Positions 25,235 through 35,982 of a DNA stretch of 64,000 nucleotides are shown piece after piece; within the stretch, counting starts at the first letter, position 1, and every line of letters starts with the position of its first letter. The notes beneath the pieces are model-generated. The model ran no database searches, was not told the DNA's origin, and saw nothing but the letters and a program-made list of their open reading frames with translations. This DNA is from Coriaria nepalensis (lineage: Eukaryota; Streptophyta; Magnoliopsida; Cucurbitales; Coriariaceae). Position numbers and translations under genes: made by a program. The stretch is from the NCBI GenBank assembly GCA_027186245.1, contig CP114482.1:20665209-20729208 (forward strand), written 5' to 3'.

Positions 25235-26699
25235 TAATCTACTGAAGACAACAATGCATTGTTTTAGCCATAAAAAGGATATCATTCAATCTTTTCATAT
25301 CATTAAATTGTTTGGAAGCACTTCGAACCAATTCTATTTGTGCATTTGCGACACGACTTTCATACATAACTTGCAATTGATCTATTAAAGGCAACTATGC
25401 ATTTTTTTAGCCTTAAAGTCATATTTTTGCGTCTCTTTTAGTCTGTAAATCATTCTAAATCACTTCGAATGAAATTCGGCCGTTAAACATGACTTTCGTG
25501 CTTAACTTGCAGTTGATCTATTGAAGGCAACAATGCGTTTGTTTAGCCTTAAAGTCATGTCAATGAGTCTCTTCTAGTCGTTAAATCATTCTAAATTAAT
25601 TCGAACGAATTCTACTTTCGCCTTTCAAACATGATTTTCTTACATAACTTGCAATTAATCTATTGATGACAACAATGCATTATTTCAGCCTTAAAAAGCA
25701 TATCATTCAGTCTTTTCATATCATTAAATTGTTTGGAAGCACTTCGAACCAATTCTATTTGTGCATTTGAGACACGACTTTCATACATAACTTGCAATTG
25801 ATCTATTGAAGGCAACTATGCATTTTTTTTGCTTTAAATTCATATTTTTGCGTCTTTTTTAGTCAGTAAATCATTCTAAATCACTTCGAACGAAATTCGG
25901 CCTTTAAACATGACTTTCGTGCATAACTTGGAGTTGATCTATTGAAGGCAAAAATGCATTTGTTTAGCCTTAAAGTCATGTCAATGACTCTCTTCTAGTC
26001 GTTAAATCATTCTAAATTAAGTCGAACGAATTCTATTTTCGCCCTTCAAACATGATTTTATTACATAACTTGCAATTAGGCTATTGAAGACAACAATGCA
26101 TTGTTTTAGCCATAAAAAGCATATCATTCAATCTTTTCATATCATTAAATTGTTTGGAAGCACTTCGAACCAATTCTAGTTTTGCATTTAAGACACGACT
26201 TTCATACATAACTTACAATTGATCTACTGAAGGCAACTATGCATTTTTTTTGCCTTAAAGTCATTTTTTGCATCTCTTTTAGTCAGTAAATCATTCTAAA
26301 TCACTTAGAATGAAATTAAGCCTTTAAACATGACTTTCGTGCATAACTTTCAGTTGATCTATTGAAGGCAACAATGAATTTGTTTAGCCTTAAAGTCATG
26401 TCAATGCGTCTCTTCTAGTGGTTAAATCATTCTAAATTAAGTCGAACGAATTCTATTTTCGCCCTTCAAACATGATTTTATTACATAACTTGCAATTAGG
26501 CTATTGAAGACAACAATGCATTGTTTTAGCCATAAAAAGCATATCATTCAATCTTTTCATATCATTAAATTGTTTGGAAGCACTTCGAACCAATTCTATT
26601 TGTGCATTTGCGACACGACTTTCATACATAACTTGCAATTGATCTATTGAAGGCAACTATGCATTTTTTTAGCTTTAAAGTCATATTTTTGCGTCTCTT
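25235..26699 (+). repeat. Last, altered HOR copy of subfamily 1, cut by the subfamily switch
   Basis: Units at 25,235, 25,656, 26,077 and 26,497. The first begins like earlier copies (GGATATCATT), the second has TATTTCAGCC in A, and the third shares CTAGTTTTGC and TACAATTGATC with the middle unit of copies 1 and 3. The fourth stops within its B monomer after GCGTCTCTTT. From there on the sequence is subfamily 2, so the end is set by the junction and not by a unit boundary. Confidence 0.72.
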
Positions 26700-26767
26700 T
26701 AAATCATTCTAAATCACTTCGAACCAAATTCGGCATTTAAACATCACTTTCGTGCATAACTTGCAGT
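26640..26767 (+). repeat. Chimaeric B monomer at the subfamily 1 / subfamily 2 junction
   Basis: This B monomer is 128 bp instead of 136. GCGTCTCTTT is followed directly by AAATCATTC, so the 8 bases TAGTCAGT are missing. Left of the gap it is subfamily 1 in type. Right of it come GAACCAAATTCGGC, ACATCACTTTC and then TATAATAGGGAAC at the start of C, the combination found repeatedly at 29.5-33.8 kb. The trimer containing it (26,497-26,910) is 414 bp. This is the point of subfamily switch. Confidence 0.85.
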
Positions 26768-28972
26768 TGATCTATAATAGGGAACAATGCATTTTTTTTT
26801 GCCTTAAAGTCATGTCACTGAGTCTCTTCTAGTCATTAAATCATTCTAAATTAATTCGAACAAATTATACTTGCGCCCTTCAAACATTATTTTCTTACAT
26901 AACTTGTAATTAATCTATTGAAGAAAACAATGCATTATTTTCGCATTAAAAAGCATATCACTCAGTCTTTTCAATCATTAAATTGTTTGAAGGCACTTCG
27001 AATCAATTCTCTTTTTGTATTTTGAACGTGGCTTTCATGCATAACTTGCAATTGATCTATTGATGGCAACTATTCATTTTTTTTTGCCTTAAAAGCATAT
27101 TTTTGCGTCTCTTTTAGTCAGTAAATCATTCTAAATCACTTCGTATGAAATTCGGCATTTAAACATGACTTTCGTGCATAACTTGCAGTTGATCAATTCT
27201 AGGCAACAATGCATTTGTTTAGCCTTGAAGTCATGTCACTGAGTCTCTTCTGGTCATTAAATCATTCTAAATTAATTTGAAAGAACTCTATTTTCGGCCT
27301 TCAAACATTATTTTCTTACATAACTTGTAATTAATCTATTGAAGACAACAATGCATTATTTTAGCATTAAAAAGCATATCACTCAGTCTTTTCAATCATT
27401 AGATTGTTTGAAGGCACTTCGAACCAATTCTCTTTTTGCATTTAGAATGCGACTTTCATGCATAACTTGCAATTGATCTATTGATGGCAACTATGCATTT
27501 TTTAAGCCTTAAAGTCATATTTTTGCGTCTCTTTTTGTCAGTAAATCATTCTAAATCACTTCGAACGAAATTCGGCCTTGAAACATGACTTTCATGCGTA
27601 AGTTGCAGTTGATCTATTGAAGGCAACAATGCATTTGCTTAGCCTTAAAGTCATGTCACTGAGTCTCTTCTAGTCATTAAATCATTCTAAATTAATTCGA
27701 ACGAATTCTATTTTGGCCCTCCAAACATTATTTTCTTAGATAACTTGTAATTAATCTATTGAAGACAACAATGCATTATTTTCGCATTAAAAAGCATATC
27801 ACTCAGTCTTTTCAATCATTAGATTGTTTCAAGGCACTTCGAACCAATTCTCTTTTTGTATTTAGAACGCGACTTTCATGCATAACTTGCAATTGATCCA
27901 TTGATGGCAACTATGCATTTTTTAAGCCTTAAATTCATATTTTTGCGTCTCTTTTAGTCATTAAATCTTTCAAAATCACTTCGTATGAAATTCGGCATTT
28001 AAACATGACTTTCGTGCATAACTTGCAGTTGATCTATTATAGGCAACAATGCATTTGTTTAGCCTTAAGGTCATGTCACTGAGTCTCTTCTAGTCATTAA
28101 ATCATTCTAACTTAATTCGAACGAATTCTGTTTTCGCCCTTCAAACATTATTTTCTTACGTAACTTGTAATTAATCTATTGAAGACAACAATGCATTATT
28201 TTAGCATTAAAACGCATATCACTCAGTCTTTTTAGTCGTTAAATTGTTTGAAGGCACTTCGAACCAATTCTCTTTTTGTATTTAGAACGCGACTTTCATG
28301 CATAACTTGCAATTGATCTATTGATGGCAACTATGCATTTTTTTTGCCTTAAAGGCATATTTTTACGTCTCTTCTAGTCAGTAAATCATTCTAAATCACT
28401 TCGAACCAAATTCGGCCTTTAAACATGACTTTCGTGCATAACTTGCAGTTGATCTATTATAGGCAACAATGCATTCGTTTAGCCTTAAAGTCATGTCACT
28501 GAGTCTCTTCTAGTCATTAAATCATTCTAAATTAATTCGAACGAATTCTATTTTCGCCCTTCAAACATTATTTTCTTACATAACTTGTAATTAATCTATT
28601 GAAGACAACAATGCAGTATTTTAGCATTAAAAAGCATATCTCTCAGTCTTTTCAATCATTAAATTGTTTGAAGGCAGTTCGAACCAATTCTCTTTTTGTA
28701 TTTTGAACGTGGCTTTCATGCATAACTTGCAATTGATCTACTGATGGCAACTATGCATTTTTTAAGCCTTAAAGTCATATTTTTGCGTCTCTTTTAGTCA
28801 GTAAATCATTCAAAATCACTTCGTATGAAATTCGGTATTTAAACATGACTTTCGTGCATAACTTGCAGTTGATCTATTATAGGCTACAATGCATTTGTTT
28901 AGCCTTAAGGTCACGTCACTGAGTCTCTTCTAGTCATTAAATCATTCTAAATTAATTCGAACGAATTCTATT
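26701..28972 (+). repeat. 2.27 kb duplicated segment, copy 1
   Basis: Matches 33,711-35,982 at a constant offset of 7,010 bp. Shared rare variants include TGTATTTTGAACGTGGC (near 27,028), CTATTCATTTTTTTTTGCC, the GCGTAAGTTGCAG unit, ATCCATTGATGG, TCTTTCAAAATC, TTTTTAGTCGTTAAATTG, ATGCAGTATTTTAGC with TCTCAGTC, and GTCACGTCACTGAG. Differences are scattered single bases. The match begins exactly at the subfamily junction, so copy 1 is truncated on its left by that junction. Confidence 0.85.
27332..27751 (+). repeat. Representative subfamily 2 trimer (142+136+142 bp)
   Basis: A is 27,332-27,473, B is 27,474-27,609 and C is 27,610-27,751. A is one base shorter than in subfamily 1 because CATATCATT has become CAATCATT. 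The C monomer carries AATTCGAACGAATT at 27,694-27,707, a dyad with 6 bp arms that overlaps GAATTC at 27,703. B contains GCGTAAGTTGCAG, a private variant shared with 34,611 and 37,973. This helps trace the duplicated segment to which the unit belongs. Confidence 0.88.
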
Positions 28973-29011
28973 TTCGCCCTTCAAACATTATTTTCTTACG
29001 TAACTTGTAAT

Positions 29012-29295
29012 TAATCTATTGAAGACAACAATGCATTATTTTAGCATTAAAAAGCATATCACTCCGTCTTTTCAATCATTAAATTGTTTGAAGGCACTTC
29101 GAACCAATTCTCTTTTTGCATTTAAAACGCAACTTTCATGCATAATTTGCAATTGATCTATTGATGGCAAGTATGCATTTTTTTACCCTTAAAGTCATAT
29201 TTTTGCGTCTCTTCTAGTCATTAAATCATTTTAAATTAATTCGAACGAATTCTATTTTCGCCCTTCAAACATTATTTTCTTACATAACTTGTAAT
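29012..29295 (+). repeat. Short dimeric unit (284 bp) with a B/C chimaera
   Basis: Between two A starts (29,012 and 29,296) there are only 284 bp. The A monomer is followed by one monomer whose left part is B (GATGGCAAGTATGC, ATATTTTTGCGTCTC) and whose right part is C (TTAATTCGAACGAATTC, CGCCCTTCAAAC). The change falls in TCTCTTCTAGTCA (near 29,208-29,220), which occurs in both some B and all C monomers. The missing length, 136 bp, equals one B monomer. This is unequal exchange between B and C in register. Confidence 0.9.
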
Positions 29296-30977
29296 TAATC
29301 TATTGAAAACAACAATGCATTATTTTAGCATTAAAAAGCATATCGCTCTGTCTTTTCAATCATTAAATTGTTTGAAGGCACTTCGAACCAATTCTCTTTT
29401 TGCATTTAAAAGGCGACTTTCATGCATAACTTGCAATTGATCTATTGATTGCAACTATGCATTTTTGTACCCTTAAAGTCATATTTTTGCGTCTCTTCTA
29501 GTCAGTAAATCATTCTAAATCACTTCGAACCAAATTCGGCCTTTAAACATCACTTTCGTGCATAACTTGCAGTTGATCTATAATAGGGAACAATGCATTT
29601 TTTTTGCCTTAAAGTCATGTCACTGAGTCTCTTCTAGTCATTAAATCATTCTAAATTAATTCGAACAAATTATACTTGCGCCCTTCAAACATTATTTTCT
29701 TACATAACTTGTAATTAATCTATTGAAGACAACAATGCATTATTTTAGCATTAAAAAGCATATGACTCAGTCTTTTCAATCATTAAATTGTTTGAAGGCA
29801 CTTCGAACCAATTCTCTTTTTGTATTTAGAACGCGACTTTCATGCATAACTTGCAATTGATCTATTGATGGCAACTATGCATTTTTTAAGCCTTAAAGTC
29901 ATATTTTTGCGTCTCTTTTAGTCAGTAAATCATTCTAAATCACTTCGTATGAAATTCGGCATTTAAACATGACTTTCGTGCATAACTTGCAGTTGATCTA
30001 TTATAGGCAACAATACTTTTGTTTAGCCTTAAGGTCATGTCACTGAGTCTCTTCTAGTCATTAAATCATTCTAAATTAATTCGAACGAACTCTATTTTCG
30101 CCCTTCAAACATTATTTTCTTACATAACTTGTAATTAATCTATTGAAAACAACAATGCATTATTTTAGCATTAAAAAGCATATCACTCTGTCTTTTCAAT
30201 CATTAAATTGTTTGAAGGCACTTCGAACCAATTCTCTTTTTGCATTTAAAACGCGACTTTCATGCATAACTTGCAATTGATCTATTGATGGCAACTATGC
30301 ATTTTTGTACCCTTAAAGTCATATTTTTGCGTCTCTTCTAGTCAGTAAATCATTCTAAATCACTTCGAACCAAATTCAGCATTTAAACATCACTTTCGTG
30401 CATAACTTGCAGTTGATCTATAATAGGGAACAATGCATTTTTTTTTGCCTTAAAGTCATGTCACTGAGTCTCTTCTAGTCATTAAATCATTCTAAATTAA
30501 TTCGAACAAATTATACTTGCGCCCTTCAAACATTATTTTCTTACATAACTTGTAATTAATCTATTGAAGAAAACAATGCATTATTTTCGCATTAAAAAGC
30601 ATATCACTCAGTCTTTTCAATCATTAAATTGTTTGAAGGCACTTCGAATCAATTCTCTTTTTGTATTTTGAACGTGGCTTTCATGCACAACTTGCAATTG
30701 ATCTATTGATGGCAACTATTCATTTTTTTTTGCCTTAAAAGCATATTTTTGCGTCTCTTTTAGTCAGTAAATCATTCTAAATCACTTCGTATGAAATTCG
30801 GCATTTAAACATGACTTTCGTGCATAACTTGCAGTTGATCTATTCTAGGCAACAATGCATTTGTTTAGCCTTGAAGTCATGTCACTGAGTCTCTTCTGGT
30901 CATTAAATCATTCTAAATTAATTCGAAAGAACTCTATTTTCGCCCTTCAAACATTATTTTCTTACATAACTTGTAAT
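29296..30977 (+). repeat. 4-trimer HOR (1,682 bp), copy 1
   Basis: Starts right after the 284 bp unit. Marks: AAAAGGCGAC and TTGATTGCAAC in the first unit, TATAATAGGGAAC (29,581 and 30,421), CAATACTTTTG in the second unit (30,011) and TATTCTAGGC in the fourth (30,841). The first A has CGCTCTGTC where copy 2 has CACTCTGTC. All marks recur 1,682 bp later. The TTTTGTACCC variant occurs in every other B monomer, showing a nested ~841 bp period inside the HOR. Confidence 0.88.
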
Positions 30978-32659
30978 TAATCTATTGAAAACAACAATGC
31001 ATTATTTTAGCATTAAAAAGCATATCACTCTGTCTTTTCAATCATTAAATTGTTTGAAGGCACTTCGAACCAATTCTCTTTTTGCATTTAAAAGGCGACT
31101 TTCATGCATAACTTGCAATTGATCTATTGATTGCAACTATGCATTTTTGTACCCTTAAAGTCATATTTTTGCGTCTCTTCTAGTCAGTAAATCATTCTAA
31201 ATCACTTCGAACCAAATTCGGCCTTTAAACATCACTTTCGTGCATAACTTGCAGTTGATCTATAATAGGGAACAATGCATTTTTTTTGCCTTAAAGTCAT
31301 GTCACTGAGTCTCTTCTAGTCATTAAATCATTCTAAATTAATTCGAACAAATTATACTTGCGCCCTTCAAACATTATTTTCTTACATAACTTGTAATTAA
31401 TCTATTGAAGAAAACAATGCATTATTTTCGCATTAAAAAGCATATCACTCAGTCTTTTCAATCATTAAATTGTTTGAAGGCACTTCGAACCAATTCTCTT
31501 TTTGTATTTAGAACGCGACTTTCATGCATAACTTGCAATTGATCTATTGATGGCAACTATGCATTTTTTAAGCCTTAAAGTCATATTTTTGCGTCTCTTT
31601 TAGTCAGTAAATCATTCTAAATCACTTCGTATGAAATTCGGCATTTAAACATGACTTTCGTGCATAACTTGCAGTTGATCTATTATAGGCAACAATACTT
31701 TTGTTTAGCCTTAAGGTCATGTCACTGAGTCTCTTCTAGTCATTAAATCATTCTAAATTAATTCGAACGAACTCTATTTTCGCCCTTCAAACATTATTTT
31801 CTTACATAACTTGTAATTAATCTATTGAAAACAACAATGCATTATTTTAGCATTAAAAAGCATATCACTCTGTCTTTTCAATCATTAAATTGTTTGAAGG
31901 CACTTCGAACCAATTCTCTTTTTGCATTTAAAACGCGACTTTCATGCATAACTTGCAATTGATCTATTGATGGCAACTATGCATTTTTGTACCCTTAAAG
32001 TCATATTTTTGCGTCTCTTCTAGTCAGTAAATCATTCTAAATCACTTCGAACCAAATTCAGCATTTAAACATCACTTTCGTGCATAACTTGCAGTTGATC
32101 TATAATAGGGAACAATGCATTTTTTTTTGCCTTAAAGTCATGTCACTGAGTCTCTTCTAGTCATTAAATCATTCTAAATTAATTCGAACAAATTATACTT
32201 GCGCCCTTCAAACATTATTTTCTTACATAACTTGTAATTAATCTATTGAAGAAAACAATGCATTATTTTCGCATTAAAAAGCATATCACTCAGTCTTTTC
32301 AATCATTAAATTGTTTGAAGGCACTTCGAATCAATTCTCTTTTTGTATTTTGAACGTGGCTTTCATGCACAACTTGCAATTGATCTATTGATGGCAACTA
32401 TTCATTTTTTTTTGCCTTAAAAGCATATTTTTGCGTCTCTTTTAGTCAGTAAATCATTCTAAATCACTTCGTATGAAATTCGGCATTTAAACATGACTTT
32501 CGTGCATAACTTGCAGTTGATCTATTCTAGGCAACAATGCATTTGTTTAGCCTTGAAGTCATGTCACTGAGTCTCTTCTGGTCATTAAATCATTCTAAAT
32601 TAATTCGAAAGAACTCTATTTTCGCCCTTCAAACATTATTTTCTTACATAACTTGTAAT
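30978..32659 (+). repeat. 4-trimer HOR (1,682 bp), copy 2
   Basis: Near-identical to copy 1 over its whole length, including AAAAGGCGAC with TTGATTGCAAC in the first unit, CAATACTTTTG at 31,693 and TATTCTAGGC at 32,523. The second A monomer has GAAGAAAACAA and TTTCGCATT where copy 1 has GAAGACAACAA and TTTAGCATT, so single monomers have been exchanged. The clean 1,682 bp offset shows recent tandem duplication. Confidence 0.88.
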
Positions 32660-34341
32660 TAATCTATTGAAAACAACAATGCATTATTTTAGCATTAAAA
32701 AGCATATCACTCTGTCTTTTCAATCATTAAATTGTTTGAAGGCACTTCGAACCAATTCTCTTTTTGCATTTAAAACGCGACTTTCATGCATAACTTGCAA
32801 TTGATCTATTGATGGCAACTATGCATTTTTGTACCCTTAAAGTCATATTTTTGCGTCTCTTCTAGTCAGTAAATCATTCTAAATCACTTCGAACCAAATT
32901 CGGCCTTTAAACATCACTTTCGTGCATAACTTGCAGTTGATCTATTATAGGCAACAATGCATTTGTTTAGCCTTAAGGTCACGTCACTGAGTCTCTTCTA
33001 GTCATTAAATCATTCTAAATTAATTCGAACGAATTCTATTTTCGCCCCTCAAACATTATTTTCTTACGTAACTTGTAATTAATCTATTGAAGACAACAAT
33101 GCATTATTTTAGCATTAAAAAGCATATCACTCAGTCTTTTCAATCATTAAATTGTTTGAAGGCACTTCGAACCAATTCTCTTTTTGTATTTAGAACGCGA
33201 CTTTCATGCATAACTTGCAATTGATCTATTGATGGCAACTATGCATTTTTTAAGCCTTAAAGTCATATTTTTGCGTCTCTTTTAATCAGTAAATCATTCT
33301 AAATCACTTCGTATGAAATTCGGCATTTAAACATGACTTTCGTGCATAACTTGCAGTTGATCTATTATAGGCAACAATACTTTTGTTTAGCCTTAAGGTC
33401 ATGTCACTGAGTCTCTTCTAGTCATTAAATCATTCTAAATTAATTCGAACGAATTCTATTTTCGCCCTTCAAACATTATTTTCTTACATAACTTGTAATT
33501 AATCTATTGAAAACAACAATGCATTATTTTAGCATTAAAAAGCATATCACTCTGTCTTTTCAATCATTAAATTGTTTGAAGGCACTTCGAACCAATTCTC
33601 TTTTTGCATTTAAAACGCGACTTTCATGCATAACTTGCAATTGATCTATTGATGGCAACTATGCATTTTTGTACCCTTAAAGTCATATTTTTGCGTCCCT
33701 TCTAGTCAGTAAATCATTCTAAATCACTTCGAACCAAATTCAGCATTTAAACATCACTTTCGTGCATAACTTGCAGTTGATCTATAATAGGGAACAATGC
33801 ATTTTTTTTTGCCTTAAAGTCATGTCACTGAGTCTCTTCTAGTCATTAAATCATTCTAAATTAATTCGAACAAATTATACTTGCGCCCTTCAAACATTAT
33901 TTTCTTACATAACTTGTAATTAATCTATTGAAGAAAACAATGCATTATTTTCGCATGAAAAAGCATATCACTCAGTCTTTTCAATCATTAAATTGTTTGA
34001 AGGCACTTCGAATCAATTCTCTTTTTGTATTTTGAACGTGGCTTTCATGCATAACTTGCAATTGATCTATTGATGGCAACTATTCATTTTTTTTTGCCTT
34101 AAAAGCATATTTTTGCGTCTCTTTTAGTCAGTAAATCATTCTAAATCACTTCGTATGAAATTCGGCATTTAAACATGACTTTCGTGCATAACTTGCAGTT
34201 GATCTATTCTAGGCAACAATGCATTTGTTTAGCCTTGAAGTCATGTCACTGAGTCTCTTCTGGTTATTAAATCATTCTAAATTAATTCGAAAGAACTCTA
34301 TTTTCGCCCTTCAAACATTATTTTCTTACATAACTTGTAAT
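32660..34341 (+). repeat. 4-trimer HOR (1,682 bp), copy 3
   Basis: Keeps the 1,682 bp register (CAATACTTTTG at 33,375, TATTCTAGGC at 34,205), but its first unit is altered. It has AAAACGCGAC and TTGATGGCAAC in place of the copy 1/2 variants, and its C starts TATTATAGGCAACAATGC with GTCACGTCACTGAG, a combination seen at 28.9 kb. The first C monomer has thus been replaced by another subfamily 2 type. The last 630 bp belong also to the 2.27 kb segment shared with 26.7-29.0 kb. Confidence 0.85.
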
Positions 34342-35982
34342 TAATCTATTGAAGACAACAATGCATTATTTTAGCATTAAAAAGCATATCACTCACTCTT
34401 TTCAATCATTAAATTGTTTGAAGGCACTTCGAACCAATTCTCTTTTTGCATTTAGAATGCGACTTTCATGCATAACTTGCAATTGATCTATTGATGGCAA
34501 CTATGCATTTTTTAAGCCTTAAAGTCATATTTTTGCGTCTCTTTTTGTCAGTAAATCATTCTAAATCACTTCGAACGAAACTCGGCCTTGAAACATGACT
34601 TTCATGCGTAAGTTGCAGTTGATCTATTGAAGGCAACAATGCATTTGTTTAGCCTTAAAGTCATGTCACTGAGTCTCTTCTAGTCATTAAATCATTCTAA
34701 ATTAATTCGAACGAATTCTATTTTGGCCCTCCAAACATTATTTTCTTAGATAACTTGTAATTAATCTATTGAAGACAACAATGCATTATTTTCGCATTAA
34801 AAAGCATATCACTCAGTCTTTTCAATCATTAGATTGTTTCAAGGCACTTCGAACCAATTCTCTTTTTGTATTTAGAACGCGACTTTCATGCATAACTTGC
34901 AATTGATCCATTGATGGCAACTATGCATTTTTTAAGCCTTAAATTCATATTTTTGCGTCTCTTTTAGTCATTAAATCTTTCAAAATCACTTCGTATGAAA
35001 TTCGGCATTTAAACATGACTTTCGTGCATAACTTGCAGTTGATCTATTATAGGCAACAATGCATTTGTTTAGCCTTAAGGTCATGTCACTGAGTCTCTTC
35101 TAGTCATTAAATCATTCTAACTTAATTCGAACGAATTCTTTTTTCGCCCTTCAAACATTATTTTCTTACGTAACTTGTAATTAATCTATTGAAGACAACA
35201 ATGCATTATTTTAGCATTAAAAAGCATATCACTCAGTCTTTTTAGTCGTTAAATTGTTTGAAGGCACTTCGAACCAATTCTCTTTTTGTATTTAGAACGC
35301 GACTTTCATGCATAACTTGCAATTGATCTATTGATGGCAACTATGCATTTTTTTTGCCTTAAAGGCATATTTTTACGTCTCTTCTAGTCAGTAAATCATT
35401 CTAAATCACTTCGAACCAAATTCGGCCTTTAAACATGACTTTCGTGCATAACTTGCAGTTGATCTATTATAGGCAACAATGCATTTGTTTAGCCTTAAAG
35501 TCATGTCACTGAGTCTCTTCTAGTCATTAAATCATTCTAAATTAATTCGAACGAATTCTATTTTCGCCCTTCAAACATTATTTTCTTACATAACTTGTAA
35601 TTAATCTATTGAAGACAACAATGCAGTATTTTAGCATTAAAAAGCATATCTCTCAGTCTTTTCAATCATTAAATTGTTTGAAGGCAGTTCGGACCAATTC
35701 TCTTTTTGTATTTTGAACGTGGCTTTCATGCATAACTTGCAATTGATCTACTGATGGCAACTATGCATTTTTTAAGCCTTAAAGTCATATTTTTGCGTCT
35801 CTTTTAGTCAGTAAATCATTCAAAATCACTTCGTATGAAATTCGGTATTTAAACATGACTTTCGTGCATAACTTGCAGTTGATCTATTATAGGCAACAAT
35901 GCATTTGTTTAGCCTTAAGGTCACGTCACTGAGTCTCTTCTAGTCATTAAATCATTCTAAATTAATTCGAACGAATTCTATT
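33711..35982 (+). repeat. 2.27 kb duplicated segment, copy 2
   Basis: Counterpart of 26,701-28,972 at +7,010 bp. The marker GCGTAAGTTGCAG lies at 34,611 (27,601 in copy 1) and ATGCAGTATTTTAGC near 35,622. Similarity fades at about 35,983, where TTTCTGCCC replaces TTTTCGCCC and the next A begins GAAAACAAAAATTC. Its left side is continuous with the 1,682 bp HOR, so this copy has its full context, whereas copy 1 is cut at the subfamily switch. Confidence 0.85.

Larger units (their letters stand above)
1..26700 (+). repeat. Subfamily 1 block of the satellite
   Basis: Units are mostly 421 bp. Diagnostic variants are CATGATTTT.TTACATAACTTGCAAT at the C/A junction, TTCAGTCTTTTCATATC in A, GCATTTGAGACACGAC or TTTAAGACACGAC in A, TTGAAGGCAACAATG at the start of C, GTCAATGAGTC in C and AATTAAGTCGAACG in C. 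These hold from base 1 until about 26,700 and then change together. Some late units (from about 21 kb) are 420 bp and include single monomers with subfamily 2 features. Such hybrids make the boundary abrupt in position but not in ancestry. Confidence 0.9.
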
